This document shows, piece by piece, positions 1-10,000 of a stretch of 64,000 nt of DNA. Position numbers and translations under genes: made by a program. Source of the DNA: CAYFVU01 sp964594775 (lineage in GTDB: Bacteria > Spirochaetota > Spirochaetia > DSM-16054 > Sediminispirochaetaceae); assembly GCA_964594775.1 (NCBI GenBank), contig CAZQNO010000008.1, positions 5,972-69,971 on the forward strand, in the 5' to 3' direction. The notes beneath the pieces were generated by a model. The model made no database searches, was not told the DNA's origin, and worked only from the letters and a program-made list of their open reading frames with translations. The first letter of the stretch is position 1. Every line of letters begins with the position of its first letter.

Positions 1-2
1 CC

Positions 3-398
3 GCCCGCAAGGCGGGTATTCCCCTGGCCGCGGCCGCCTACCTCGACCTCTCGGGCGGGAAAGGCGACGGGGGCCTGATTTGGGATCCCGGCCGCGCCGA
101 AAGGACCGGAAAGAACGCAAGAAACGGAGAGCCCTCAGGCGGTCCGGCGGCGCGCGAGCCCCTTCCCTCCGTGCTCTGGAGGTCGGGACTGAAGGACCTG
201 GCGCGGCGTATCGCCCTCCGCCGGAGCTCGGCCTCGGCCCGGCGCCCACAGAACCGAGCCGCCGCCTCATCCTGGTCCTTCTTCGATCCCGCAGACCCGC
301 TGCCGGCGGCTGCCGAGTTCTTCTCCTATTTCGGCAAGGCCCTGCACAGGCTCGGCGGGAGGCTTTTCGGAAGGTTTTTCGGGAGGCGGGGAAAGTGA
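3..398 (+). CDS. C-terminal part of an unidentified protein, possibly ATP-grasp ligase tail
   Basis: The reading frame is open from the window edge, so the gene is truncated at its 5' end; about 131 residues are visible. The frame stops at TGA 396-398 and overlaps the GTG start of the deacetylase by four bases (GTGA), which is the spacing used throughout this operon. I do not recognise it firmly. The ending, with an aromatic-DP-x-DPLP-like segment (SFFDPADPLP) and basic helices, recalls tails of ATP-grasp carboxylate-amine ligases that sit next to NodB-type deacetylases in polysaccharide loci. That is inference only. A competing 80-394 reading in another frame is just upstream extension of the next gene. 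Confidence 0.45.
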   Translation, partial: ARKAGIPLAAAAYLDLSGGKGDGGLIWDPGRAERTGKNARNGEPSGGPAAREPLPSVLWRSGLKDLARRIALRRSSASARRPQNRAAASSWSFFDPADPLPAAAEFFSYFGKALHRLGGRLFGRFFGRRGK

Positions 399-1459
399 GC
401 AAAAGAAAGCGCGGCGCCCTCATCATCAGCCTCGATTTCGAGCTGCACTGGGGCTTTTTCGACCGCCGCCCCCTGGACGCTCCGGCGAAGAGGCAGCTGT
501 CGGCGGCAAGGGAAGCGGCGGGGGACCTCCTGGATCTCTTCGAAGAGCGGAAGGTCCACGCCACCTGGGCGGCGGTGGGGCTCCTTTTGCCGGAAAACCG
601 GGAAGCCCGGCGGGAACTCCGTCCGGCGCTCCTCCCCCGCTACGAAAGGCGGGAACTCGACCCTTACGCGGTGGAGGTGGGAGAAAACGAGGAGGAGGAC
701 CCCTGGCACTATGCCGCTTCAATCGCCCGCCGGATCGCCGCCGTGCCGGGTCAGGAGCCGGCCACCCATACCTATGGCCACTACTACTGTCTGGAGGAGG
801 GCCAGGACGAAGCGAGTTTTGAGGCGGACCTCCGCAGCGCCGTGGAAGCCGGCGGGCGCCTCGGCGCCCGGCCCGTCTCCATTATATTCCCCCGCAACCA
901 GCACAAGCCCGCCTACGACGATATCCTGCGGCGCTGGGGCATCCGAGCCTACCGGGGAAATCCGGCGGCCTGGTGCTACGCCGAGGCCGATGAACGGAAG
1001 GCGAACATGCCCTTCCGCCGGGCGCTGCGGCTCCTGGACGCCTATCTGCCGCTGGTGAGGGACCTCGACTACCGCTGGGAGGAGGCGCACTGCGGGGCTG
1101 CGGACACCGCAGCAGGCGCAGAAACTGAGGCCGCCGGGACGGGGCCCTGCAACTTCCGGGCATCCCGCTTCCTGCGGCCCTATTCACAGAAATTCCGCCT
1201 CTTCGAACCCCTGCGCCTGAAGAGGATCTGCGGGGAGCTGGAGGCGGCGGCGCGGGACGGAAAAATCTACCACCTCTGGTGGCATCCGCACAATTTCGCC
1301 GCTCACCGCGCCGAGAATATGGCATTTTTATGCCGGGTCCTCGACCGATTCGAAAAGCTGCGCCGCCGCTTCGGCATGGAGAGCCTTTCGATGGGGGAGG
1401 CCGCGCAGAAGGAATTGAAGGAAGGGCCGGAGCGTGCTACAAGTAGTGGGGGAGCGTAG
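395..1459 (+). CDS. NodB-type polysaccharide deacetylase family protein
   Basis: A 354-residue protein with a carbohydrate esterase 4-like fold. Motif 1 is SLDFELHW near residue 12, giving the catalytic base and a metal-binding acid, and motif 2 is THTYGH, giving the two metal-binding histidines. Family knowledge predicts N- or O-deacetylation of an envelope polysaccharide. I chose the GTG at 395 because GGGAGGCGGGG lies just upstream, the start overlaps the previous stop (GTGA), and homology begins directly after it; the longer reading from 80 adds only basic, low-complexity sequence. There is no signal peptide, so it probably acts on a cytoplasmic precursor. It opens the recognisable polysaccharide operon. 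Confidence 0.82.
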   Translation: MSKRKRGALIISLDFELHWGFFDRRPLDAPAKRQLSAAREAAGDLLDLFEERKVHATWAAVGLLLPENREARRELRPALLPRYERRELDPYAVEVGENEEEDPWHYAASIARRIAAVPGQEPATHTYGHYYCLEEGQDEASFEADLRSAVEAGGRLGARPVSIIFPRNQHKPAYDDILRRWGIRAYRGNPAAWCYAEADERKANMPFRRALRLLDAYLPLVRDLDYRWEEAHCGAADTAAGAETEAAGTGPCNFRASRFLRPYSQKFRLFEPLRLKRICGELEAAARDGKIYHLWWHPHNFAAHRAENMAFLCRVLDRFEKLRRRFGMESLSMGEAAQKELKEGPERATSSGGA

Positions 1460-1460
1460 A

Positions 1461-2528
1461 ATGAAGATCTTGGTTACCGGCAGCGCCGGTTTTATCGGCT
1501 ACCACACGGCAAAGCGCCTCTTGGAGCGGGGCGACGAGGTAGTCGGTCTCGATTCGATAAACAGCTACTACGACACGGCGATAAAATACGGCCGCCTGGC
1601 CGACACGGGCATTGATGCCGGTCCCTCCGGGGGAGAGGGGCTGACCTACGGCACACTGTATGTGAGCAGCCTCCGGCCTTCCTACCGCTTCATCCGCCTG
1701 GACCTGCAGGACCGGGAGTCCATTCTCGGCCTCTTCAAAAGCGAAGGATTCGACGGAGTCATCAATCTGGCCGCCCAGGCGGGGGTGCGCTACAGCTTGG
1801 AGAACCCCTACGCCTATGTGGAGAGCAACATTTCCGGCTTTCTCAACATCCTCGAGGGATGCCGGGCCGCTTCGGTAAGGCACCTGGTCTTCGCCTCCTC
1901 CAGTTCGGTCTACGGCCTCAACGAGAAGATGCCCTTCTCGACCTCCGACAACATAGACCACCCCATCAGCCTCTACGCGGCGAGCAAGAAGAGCAACGAG
2001 CTGATGGCCCATACCTACAGCCATCTCTACGGCCTGCCGACAACGGGGCTGCGCTTCTTCACCGTCTACGGACCCTGGGGCCGGCCCGACATGGCCCTCT
2101 TTCTCTTTACCCGGGCGATGCTCGCCGGTAAGCCGATACAGGTCTTCAACAGGGGGAACATGCGCCGCGACTTCACCTATATCGACGACATCGTCGAAGG
2201 CATCGTCCGCGTCTTCGACCGTCCGCCTGCGGAAAATCCCTCCTGGTCTGCGGAAAATCCGGACCCGGGAAGCGGCCCCGGGCCCTACAAGATCTACAAC
2301 ATCGGCAACGGCAGCCCGGTGGAGCTGATGGATTTTATTCACGCCCTGGAGGAGAAGCTCGGGAGAAAGGCGGAGATAGAGTACCAGCCGATGCAGCCGG
2401 GGGACGTGCCGGCGACCTGGGCGGACTGCAGCGACCTGGAGAGGGACACCGGCTACCGCCCCTCGACCCCCGCCGCCTACGGGATAGGCCGCTTCGTCGA
2501 CTGGTACAGGGAGTTCTACGATGCATAG
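1461..2528 (+). CDS. UDP-glucuronate 4-epimerase-like SDR (CapI/GAE type)
   Basis: A 355-residue NAD-dependent short-chain dehydrogenase/epimerase. The Rossmann glycine motif GSAGFIG is at residues 7-13 and the catalytic Y172-x3-K176 pair lies in YAASKKSNE. The segment NSYYD after the first beta-alpha units is typical of the UDP-glucuronate 4-epimerase branch, which makes UDP-galacturonate. ATG 1461 follows a GGGGGAG ribosome site; the 1434 extension has no support. The stop overlaps the next start (ATG at 2521) by eight bases, so translation is probably coupled. The UXS gene downstream uses the same substrate, UDP-glucuronate, so the operon can branch it to galacturonate and xylose. Confidence 0.88.
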   Translation: MKILVTGSAGFIGYHTAKRLLERGDEVVGLDSINSYYDTAIKYGRLADTGIDAGPSGGEGLTYGTLYVSSLRPSYRFIRLDLQDRESILGLFKSEGFDGVINLAAQAGVRYSLENPYAYVESNISGFLNILEGCRAASVRHLVFASSSSVYGLNEKMPFSTSDNIDHPISLYAASKKSNELMAHTYSHLYGLPTTGLRFFTVYGPWGRPDMALFLFTRAMLAGKPIQVFNRGNMRRDFTYIDDIVEGIVRVFDRPPAENPSWSAENPDPGSGPGPYKIYNIGNGSPVELMDFIHALEEKLGRKAEIEYQPMQPGDVPATWADCSDLERDTGYRPSTPAAYGIGRFVDWYREFYDA

Positions 2529-3216
2529 CAGCAAAGCCTGCGTCCTGCGGCGAAGGTCTCTTTGCGGCCTCACTGCCGCCGCCGCCCTTCTCTTCGGCCT
2601 GTTCGTCTTCCCGCCCCCCCTCGGCGCCGATGCCCTGAAAGCCGGCGACGGAAAGGGGCTGGAAGCCCTTATAGACGAAAACCTGAAGATCGACAGCTCC
2701 TCCACCGCCGTAGTGGACTACGGGGATTTTCGGCCCTTCCTCGAATATGCGGTAGAAAAGGGCTACCACGTCTTCGAGCTGCTCAACCTCGCCTATCCGC
2801 ATCTGGTCGAGAGAAAGATCCGCCTGCGCATTCCCGGAGAGGTAATGAAGGAGGTAAAGAAGCACTACTTCATCGGCGGGTCGAAGATGCAGACCATCAT
2901 TCCCTTCGATAGATTGACCTACATAGAGCTGGGCTACACCGGCGGCGGCAAAAACAACGCGATGGACGTGCATATAAACGACGAGTACGAGACGGACTTC
3001 TACGGTTTTGGAACGCTCCACGAGGAGCGGCACTTCGGTTTCCGGCGGATCGAACTCAATTACTACAGGGATGCCTTCGGCATGAAGGCCAAGCGCTTTC
3101 TCTTCTCGTTCCAGGTGTCCCATCTGCATCTCTACGAGCCGGAGCTCGTGGCAATACATCTGCGCAGCTTTCCCAAGGCAAAGCGGGAAAACTTTTGGAG
3201 GATCAAGAAAAAATGA
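2521..3216 (+). CDS. Exported protein of unknown function in polysaccharide operon
   Basis: 231 residues. An N-terminal basic stretch and a hydrophobic segment (about residues 14-33, ending near PLGADA) form a likely signal peptide, so the rest should be periplasmic. The mature part is rich in charged and aromatic residues, with a HEERHFGF segment near residue 165 that could bind metal, but I recognise no family. It overlaps the epimerase upstream and UXS downstream by four bases, so it is a fixed member of the operon. A role in polysaccharide modification or export is inference from position alone. Confidence 0.78.
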   Translation: MHSSKACVLRRRSLCGLTAAAALLFGLFVFPPPLGADALKAGDGKGLEALIDENLKIDSSSTAVVDYGDFRPFLEYAVEKGYHVFELLNLAYPHLVERKIRLRIPGEVMKEVKKHYFIGGSKMQTIIPFDRLTYIELGYTGGGKNNAMDVHINDEYETDFYGFGTLHEERHFGFRRIELNYYRDAFGMKAKRFLFSFQVSHLHLYEPELVAIHLRSFPKAKRENFWRIKKK

Positions 3217-4169
3217 GTCTAAGGCGACGTATCCTTATCACCGGCGGCGCCGGTTTCATCGGTTCCCACCTGAGCGAACGGCTGGTAGGGGAGGGGCACG
3301 ATGTCATCTGCCTGGACAACTTCTTTACCGGCAGCAAGCGGAACATAGAAAAGCTCTTCGACTACAAGAACTTCGAGCTGATCCGCCACGACGTGGTAGA
3401 GCCGATTCTCCTGGAGGTGGACGAGATCTACAACCTGGCCTGTCCGGCCTCGCCGATTCACTATCAGTTCAATCCGGTCAAGACCACCAAGACCAGCGTG
3501 ATGGGGGCGATCAACATGCTCGGCATGGCAAAGCGGATCAAGGCGAAGGTCCTGCAGGCCTCCACCAGCGAGGTCTACGGCGACCCGGAGGTGCATCCGC
3601 AGGTGGAGAGCTACCGCGGCAGCGTCAATCCCATAGGCCTGCGGGCCTGCTACGACGAGGGCAAGCGCTGCGCCGAGACTCTCTTTTTCGACTATCAGCG
3701 GCAGAACGGGGTGCGCATCCGGGTGGTCCGCATATTCAATACCTACGGGCCGAACATGCATCCCCACGACGGAAGGGTGGTGAGCAACTTCATCGTCCAG
3801 GCCCTGCAGGGAGAGGACATCACCGTCTACGGCGAGGGCGCGCAAACCCGCTCCTTCTGTTACGTCGACGACCTGGTGGAGGGTCTTATTCGTATGATGA
3901 ACGGGCCGGAGGACTTCATCGGTCCGGTGAACCTGGGCAATCCCGTCGAATCGACCATAGTGGAACTGGCAGAACGGATCATCGAGCTCACCGGCAGCTC
4001 CTCGAAGATCATCCACGAGCCTCTTCCCGAGGATGATCCCCAGCGGCGCAGACCCAACATCGACCTCGCCCGAAAGAAGCTTGGCTGGGAGCCGAAGGTT
4101 CCCCTTGCCGAGGGGCTGGAAAAGACGATCGACTACTTCCGGCGGCTCTTCGAGGAGGAGCCGGCATGA
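3213..4169 (+). CDS. uxs: UDP-glucuronate decarboxylase (UDP-xylose synthase)
   Basis: A 318-residue SDR enzyme that converts UDP-glucuronate to UDP-xylose with bound NAD. It has the nucleotide motif GGAGFIG at residues 11-17, STSEVYGDP, and the catalytic Y147-x3-K151 in YDEGK. The segments NLACPASP and YGPNMHPHDGRVVSNF are hallmark UXS sequences. Length matches the soluble bacterial form. ATG 3213 is preceded by GGAGG at 3197-3201 and overlaps the previous stop as ATGA; the TTG 3195 alternative is less likely. It overlaps the glycosyltransferase gene by four bases. Confidence 0.93.
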   Translation: MSLRRRILITGGAGFIGSHLSERLVGEGHDVICLDNFFTGSKRNIEKLFDYKNFELIRHDVVEPILLEVDEIYNLACPASPIHYQFNPVKTTKTSVMGAINMLGMAKRIKAKVLQASTSEVYGDPEVHPQVESYRGSVNPIGLRACYDEGKRCAETLFFDYQRQNGVRIRVVRIFNTYGPNMHPHDGRVVSNFIVQALQGEDITVYGEGAQTRSFCYVDDLVEGLIRMMNGPEDFIGPVNLGNPVESTIVELAERIIELTGSSSKIIHEPLPEDDPQRRRPNIDLARKKLGWEPKVPLAEGLEKTIDYFRRLFEEEPA

Positions 4170-4876
4170 AGCGGATCGAGGACATCACCCTCTCGGTTGT
4201 CATCCCCTGCTACAACGAGAGAGAGACCATCGAAGCTATCATAGACGCCGTGCGCGCGGCGCCGGTGGCGAAGAAGGAAATTATCGTGGTGGACGACTTT
4301 TCCACCGACGGCACGAGGGAGGTCCTCGAGACGGCAATCCGTCCAAAGGCCGCAAAGCTGCTCTACCACGAAAAAAACCAGGGCAAGGGGGCGGCCCTGC
4401 GCACGGGGATCGCCGCGGCGACCGGAGACATCGTGATCATCCAGGACGCGGACTTAGAGTACGATCCCCAGGAGTATCCCCTCGTGCTCGGGCCCTTTCT
4501 CCAGGAGAAGGCCGACGTGGTCTACGGCTCCCGCTTTATGGGCGGACAGGCCCACCGGGTGGTCTACTACTGGCACCGCCTGGGCAACTCCTTCCTCACC
4601 ACCCTGAGCAACATGTTTACCAACATCAACCTCACCGACATGGAGACCTGCTACAAGGCTTTTAAGCGGGAGGTGATACAGGCCATAACAATCGAAGAGA
4701 ACCGTTTCGGTTTCGAACCGGAGATTACCGCGAAGCTCGCCAAGCGCCGCCACGTTATCTACGAGGTCGGCATAAGCTACTACGGCCGCACCTACGAAGA
4801 GGGAAAGAAGATCGGCTGGAAGGACGGCTTTCGCGCCATCTGGTGCATCCTCAAATACAATCTTTTCAAGAAGTAA
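4166..4876 (+). CDS. Family 2 glycosyltransferase, DPM1-like
   Basis: 236 residues with a GT-A fold. The start VVIPCYNERETI binds the nucleotide, VVDDFSTDGT follows, and the metal-binding DAD motif is in QDADLEYDP. The family transfers a sugar from a nucleotide sugar to polyprenyl phosphate or to a growing glycan. There is no C-terminal membrane pair of the ArnC/GtrB type, but the next gene encodes a GtrA-like membrane protein, so the two may form a split lipid-linked sugar synthase and flippase. The start overlaps UXS by ATGA and the stop shares one base with the next ATG. Confidence 0.88.
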   Translation: MKRIEDITLSVVIPCYNERETIEAIIDAVRAAPVAKKEIIVVDDFSTDGTREVLETAIRPKAAKLLYHEKNQGKGAALRTGIAAATGDIVIIQDADLEYDPQEYPLVLGPFLQEKADVVYGSRFMGGQAHRVVYYWHRLGNSFLTTLSNMFTNINLTDMETCYKAFKREVIQAITIEENRFGFEPEITAKLAKRRHVIYEVGISYYGRTYEEGKKIGWKDGFRAIWCILKYNLFKK

Positions 4877-5307
4877 TGGACCCGAACTCCCCCCGCAGCA
4901 CAGACGCACCCCGCCGCCTGCCGCTTTCCCCCCTCCTGCGCCAGTTCATGCGCTACGTTGCCGTCGGCGGTACGGCGGCCCTCGTCGAGTGGGGCTCCTT
5001 CTACCTCTGTAACTATCCACTCGGCCTGCACTATCTCCTCTCGGTGGCCCTCGCCTTCATCCTGGCCACCGGGGTCAACTACCTCCTGAGCATTCTCTTC
5101 GTCTTTACCCGGGGCCGGTATTCGGCGCGGCTGGAGGCCTTGCTCGTCTACTTCGTCAGCGCCGTAGGCCTCCTTTTGAACATGCTGTTGATGTGGGCTC
5201 TGCACGGGCTGCTCGATATCAATGCGATGATCGCCAAGGTAATCGCCACGGGAATCGTGCTTATATGGAATTTTACTTCCCGAAAAGTCTTCATCTTCCG
5301 AGAATAA
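4876..5307 (+). CDS. GtrA family membrane protein, putative lipid-linked sugar flippase
   Basis: 143 residues with four predicted membrane spans and the GtrA signature: a FMRYVAVGG start, NYLLSILFVF in the middle and WNFTSRKVFIF at the end. Known GtrA proteins flip undecaprenyl-phosphate-linked sugars. ATG 4876 shares a base with the preceding TAA (TAATG), which indicates coupling with the glycosyltransferase; the upstream extension to 4843 runs inside that gene and is rejected. The start of the membrane protein is short and hydrophilic, as usual. Confidence 0.85.
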   Translation: MDPNSPRSTDAPRRLPLSPLLRQFMRYVAVGGTAALVEWGSFYLCNYPLGLHYLLSVALAFILATGVNYLLSILFVFTRGRYSARLEALLVYFVSAVGLLLNMLLMWALHGLLDINAMIAKVIATGIVLIWNFTSRKVFIFRE

Positions 5308-5317
5308 GAGAACTACC

Positions 5318-7021
5318 ATGAAAAGAAGAAGCGTTTTTCACATCCTGAGCGCCGTCGGACTCCTGATGCTGCCGCTCCTGCCCGCAGCCGCCTACGAACT
5401 CTACTCTCCGGGGGACTGGGAGGTCGAACGCCTGCAGGCCCTCTACTTCCGCAGCGGGGTGGTCTTTCCTGTTGCGAGTTATCCTTTAGACGCCCGCACG
5501 CTCCACGGGCAGGCGCAGGCCCTGCGCCGCAAGGCCCCGACCCGGGAGCTGAGGGGGGAAATAGACTGGTACATCGACCGCCTCGCCTTCAAAAAAGAGG
5601 AGCGCTTCGTCGATACCCGTCTCGATCTCGCCTACGAACAGTTCCTGCGGGGGGCCGAGGCGGAATTCGAGGAGTACTACGACTTCGACAGGATCGCCGT
5701 TGAGCCGCCGCCGCTTATCTTACTCGACCTCTCGGCCGGGGAGGCGGGAAGGAGCGGCACCTCGATATCCGGCGAGATCCGCCGCCAGTACGAGCCGGGG
5801 AGCTTTCCCTCCTCCACGATGTTCGAACCGGAGGATGCGAGTTTCTTCTCCTTCGAGAACTACTTTCTCACCGAGGGCTATTTCGCCTGCCGCTTCGACA
5901 CCCTGCTCCTCCTCTTCGGCCGGATGCCGGTGCACTACGGGCCGAGCGCCTTTTCCACCGCCCTTCCCTCCAAACGGCTGCCCTACATGGACGCCCTCTA
6001 CTGCCAGTGGTACCTCGGCCCCCTCACGATGACCGCCCAGATAAGCACCGTCCCCAACCACGCGGCGGAGGGAGAGATCGAGGCGATGATCGGCTCCGGC
6101 CTGGACATAGACACAACGAAACTGGATGCGGACGGGAGATTAGGAGATCCGGATCCTGCCGGTAATTCCTACATCGCCTTCGACGAGACTACGGTCTTGG
6201 TGGCCCTGCACCGCTTCGAGTGGGCCTTCACCAAACTTCGTCTGGGAGTCTCGAACATGCAGATCGTCTCCCGGCCGGGAAACTCCTTTTATATCGGAGA
6301 TTTCTTTCCCGTCTTCTCCTGGCATACCGCCGAGCTCGGCATGCACAACAACTCGCTTGTTGTGGAGGCGGACTGGAACGTTTTTCCTTCGGCGGAGCTC
6401 TTCTTCCAGGCGGCCTACGACGACATCAACGCCGGAGAGCTGCTGGGAGTGGGAGATTACGAGATACCCACGATCTACTCCTACATCGGCGGGCTCTCCT
6501 ACTACCTCGAAGGCGGGGCCCTGCGGGGCGTTTTCTCCCTGGAGGGCGGTCTCTCCCACTATCTCTGGGGGAACTTCCACGAGTTCGATGTAGAGCGGGG
6601 TAACTACCTCTCCCGGGCGATCTACCGCTACAAGCGGGACGCCGGCTACATCGCCATGCCGATGACCTCCCCCCACGGGCCCGGTGCCCGCTGGATCCAC
6701 GTCGACATCGCCATGGAGGAGAAGGCGGAGAAGGGCCGGGGGCTGCGGGCCGCCCTGCACGGTGAGTTTCTCTGGAAGAACCGGGAGGCCAGTCTTATCA
6801 GCACCTCCTACGAAGAGCACGATGATGTTAGACGCAGCAGCCTCGAGTTCAGCCTGCTCCTGGGCCTTCCCCTGGAGTATCCGCTTACCGAGCGGATTAG
6901 CGCCGTCGCAGAGCCGGTCTTCATCTCCCGCGCCTCGGGCAGCTGGGCCGAGCTGAGCCTGGGGGCGGCGGTAGAGTTCGGGTCCCGGACGATCCTCGAG
7001 GGGAGGGAAAAAAATCCATAG
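5318..7021 (+). CDS. Wzi-like capsule assembly outer-membrane protein
   Basis: 567 residues with an N-terminal signal peptide (about residues 1-25, cleavage after PAAA). The body alternates hydrophobic and polar residues as in a beta-barrel, and LFGRMPVHYGPSAFSTALPS (about residues 204-223) matches the conserved core of the capsule assembly Wzi family. Wzi anchors polysaccharide at the outer surface. It begins 10 bases after the GtrA gene, so it belongs to the operon. The N-terminal 100 residues are helical and charged, with an HGQAQALRRKA segment, again as in Wzi relatives. Confidence 0.8.
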   Translation: MKRRSVFHILSAVGLLMLPLLPAAAYELYSPGDWEVERLQALYFRSGVVFPVASYPLDARTLHGQAQALRRKAPTRELRGEIDWYIDRLAFKKEERFVDTRLDLAYEQFLRGAEAEFEEYYDFDRIAVEPPPLILLDLSAGEAGRSGTSISGEIRRQYEPGSFPSSTMFEPEDASFFSFENYFLTEGYFACRFDTLLLLFGRMPVHYGPSAFSTALPSKRLPYMDALYCQWYLGPLTMTAQISTVPNHAAEGEIEAMIGSGLDIDTTKLDADGRLGDPDPAGNSYIAFDETTVLVALHRFEWAFTKLRLGVSNMQIVSRPGNSFYIGDFFPVFSWHTAELGMHNNSLVVEADWNVFPSAELFFQAAYDDINAGELLGVGDYEIPTIYSYIGGLSYYLEGGALRGVFSLEGGLSHYLWGNFHEFDVERGNYLSRAIYRYKRDAGYIAMPMTSPHGPGARWIHVDIAMEEKAEKGRGLRAALHGEFLWKNREASLISTSYEEHDDVRRSSLEFSLLLGLPLEYPLTERISAVAEPVFISRASGSWAELSLGAAVEFGSRTILEGREKNP

Positions 7022-7037
7022 TATGGAAAGATTAGGC

Positions 7038-7066
7038 TTGCGGAGAGGCTTTGATTTAATTACTAT
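7038..7066 (+). promoter_or_regulatory. Candidate sigma-70 promoter upstream of the 1045-residue barrel gene
   Basis: TTGCGG at 7038-7043 and TACTAT at 7061-7066 are separated by 17 bases in the only AT-rich part of the 77-base gap after the Wzi-like gene. The start codon at 7099 lies about 26 bases beyond the expected transcription start. This suggests that the large barrel gene can be expressed separately from the polysaccharide operon. Confidence 0.4.
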
Positions 7067-7098
7067 TCAATACATATTGCAGATAAAGGATTTTTGTA

Positions 7099-10000
7099 TT
7101 GGCCGATAGAAGCGGTTTCCGCCGGAGACCTTTCTTCATTGTACTCATACTCGCCTCGTTTTTCACCCCCGGCCTTCCCTTCCTCGCCGCCCAGGAGGAC
7201 TTGGAGGAAGAGGTCTATGCCGAGTTCGGCTTCTCCGGCGTCCTGCAGCAGAAATATAAGCTCATCGAGGAGCAGGTCGAGCCGAAGACCGCCATACTAA
7301 ACCTGCAGCTCAACGCGATGTATCTCTCGAAAAATTTCGACCTCGTAATAAAGGGCTCCCTTCGGGGAGACGCCAAGTACGACGGTTCCGACGAGATGGT
7401 GTATCTGGAGAAGGTGCTGCAGGGCCAGTACCTCTTCATGGATGAAGGCTACACCGCCTTCCATACCGGCAGCTTCGAATTCGAACTGGGAAGAAAGAGT
7501 CACCGCGACGAGGTCCGCTCCCCCTACAGTCTCTTCATAGGCGGCGGTGACAATCCGGTCCTCTTGGGAAACATGCGCTACGAGACGGACTTTTTCTTCT
7601 TCAATAACCGCTGGGTCTCGCTGAACGCGCGGAGCAGAAACGTCTACACCGGCTCTCAGGCCCTCAGCGGGGTGGGCGAGTATCTGGCGGGATACCCCAA
7701 ATACGCCGACGGCATCTGTTGGGCCGACCGGGGAATGATCTACAGGACCTTCGGGTTTCACGCGGGGGACTTTAAATTCGGTTTCCAGGACACGGTGATC
7801 TATCTCGGCCGCGAATTCGCTCCGGAGTACTTCTTCAATCCCCTGCCCATGTTTTTGGCCCAGATCATCACGGCAAATCCCGGCCGGCCCTGGGGCGAGT
7901 ACGCCAACACCTCCAGTCTCTACGGGGGTTTTGTAGAGTACGATACGCCAAAGCATTACATCGTCGGCCAGTTCCTCCTCGACGACGTAAACCTCAGTTT
8001 TCTTCCGGGAGTTTCTGCTTCCGAGAATGTGAACAAGGTCGCCTGGTCCTTCGGCGGACGCAAGCAGTTCTCCTTCGGCCGGCTGGGTTTCTTTCATGCC
8101 GGCGCCACCAAGTACACCTTTCAGGCAACCTACGCCAAGGACAAGGGCAGCTACAGCTCCCCGGAGGATTTCGAACAGGGGGAGGTGCCCCTCTACTACA
8201 ACTTTCTTCCCTACGAGTACACCTATTATCCGGCAAGCACCTATCCGCTGGAGGACGGCACCCTCATGCCCGTCCACTACGCGGACAACTACATCGGCTA
8301 CAAGTACGGCGAGAACAACCTCGCCTTCATGGTCGACTACGAAAACGACTTCTTCCGGGGCTCCCGCTGGGAATTCGGCTTCTACAATTCTCTGGAGTGG
8401 GTAATCAACGGGGCGAAGTCGCCGAACAATCCCTGGTTCACCTACCACGACCCCAAGCCGATCTCCGGCATCTTCATCCTCTTCGACGACACGGTGGAGC
8501 ATCTGCTGGTCAACAGCTCGCGTTTCAGCAAGAGCTTCAACGACTTCTTCCTCTACCTGGACGTGAAGTTCGGCTGCGCCTTCAATGCCATGACCCTCAC
8601 CGAGATAGTCCCCGACGAGGCCCGCGCCTTCGTCCCCCAGAGCGGAGTGCACGAGCCTGTCTTCGAGATGAGCCTCGGCGGTCTTTACTCTGTCAACGTG
8701 GTGGAGGCGGCGCAGAAGGAAAAGAAGGTAACGACGGGCTATAAGGAAGAGCAGCACGACCCTCTCATCTTTACCGATGAGGATGGGCACCGCCACGTAT
8801 TCGAAAAGCGGACCAATGGAAAGAGGGAGGAGCCGTTTAAGCTGGTAATCGAGAGAGAGTTTGCCGATGAGGAGCTTGAAAGCCGGTATCGGATAGTAGA
8901 TGTAGACTACCATATCGAGGGAAAGACAAAGGAGCATCTTATCGATCTCTATCTCGAGTTCGATGAGAAAAAAGTCTTTGTCTCGAAAAAGGAACTGGCC
9001 GCCTACCTCCTCGACCAGCAGCAGAAGATCATAAATAAGCGGGTCTTCCATACCGGCTGGATCGAGGCGAAGATTACTGAAACCGAAACGGGGCCGTATC
9101 ATGTGCAGCTGGATGTCTACACGGTAGACACCAACAACATCTTCGTGCTCCCCTATTTCAAGTACGACTCCAACGAGGGGCTCCTCCTGAGCCTTCGGGG
9201 CAGGGACTACAACTTCCTCGGCTCCATGTTACCCCTCCGCCTGAACCTCGACTACTGGAACACGGTAGAGGGCTACAACGAAGTAGGCTTAGAGACGACC
9301 CTTACGATCCCCTTCAGGAAGTACGGGCGCGATTGGGAATACGACACCTCCCAGGCTATCCTCTTTAGCAGCGGTACGGGTTTGGCGTTTGACTGGGACA
9401 ACGACGTTTCCCTTTTTCTCGAGTTCTGGGACATTAGATGGCAGCTGAAGGCGAGCCAGGACTACAGCCTGGAGGGCGAGGGAGACGCCGACGATTACTA
9501 CTTTACCAGCGGTGTGAGCTTCGGCGGCAGCATCCCCACCGGCTTGTTTATTGGCGATTACGAGCTGAGTTACCGTCCGTCGATATCGAACAGCGTCGAC
9601 TACAAGCTTGAGGAGCCGATAAGCTGCGGACGGCGGGGAGTGGAAAGCACCTTTTCCCACAGTCTCTCCTTCGGTCAGATCGACTGGAAAGAGAATTTTC
9701 GGGAAGGATTTCGAATATCCGTGTCGAATTCGGAGCTGTACAACTACTATAAGGATGACTGGGACATCGGCTTCGACGGGACCGTGCAGGGCCATGCCGC
9801 TTGGAGCGCGATCGGCATCAACAGCCGCCTAAAAGGGTTTTATAAGATCGATGCCGTCGAGGATGAGGCCGGAGATGTGATGCGGGGCATCATGGACGAT
9901 CGCATCCAGGGGGACGCGGGCGTCTCCCTTAACCTGGATCTTCCCTTCAACATGTGGGTGTGGTTCATGTCTAAGTGGTTTTATGGACAGCTCGCTCCCT

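Noticed and set aside
1437..2705. Long open frame (over 400 codons) on the - strand opposite the epimerase gene
   Set aside because: GC-rich codon bias makes the antisense frame open; the + strand frame has clear SDR motifs, and the antisense product has no recognisable domain or ribosome site.
7297..9102. 601-codon - strand frame opposite the large barrel gene
   Set aside because: Shadow of the + strand gene; the sequence is Val/Leu-rich without family match, whereas the + strand reading has signal peptide and barrel pattern.
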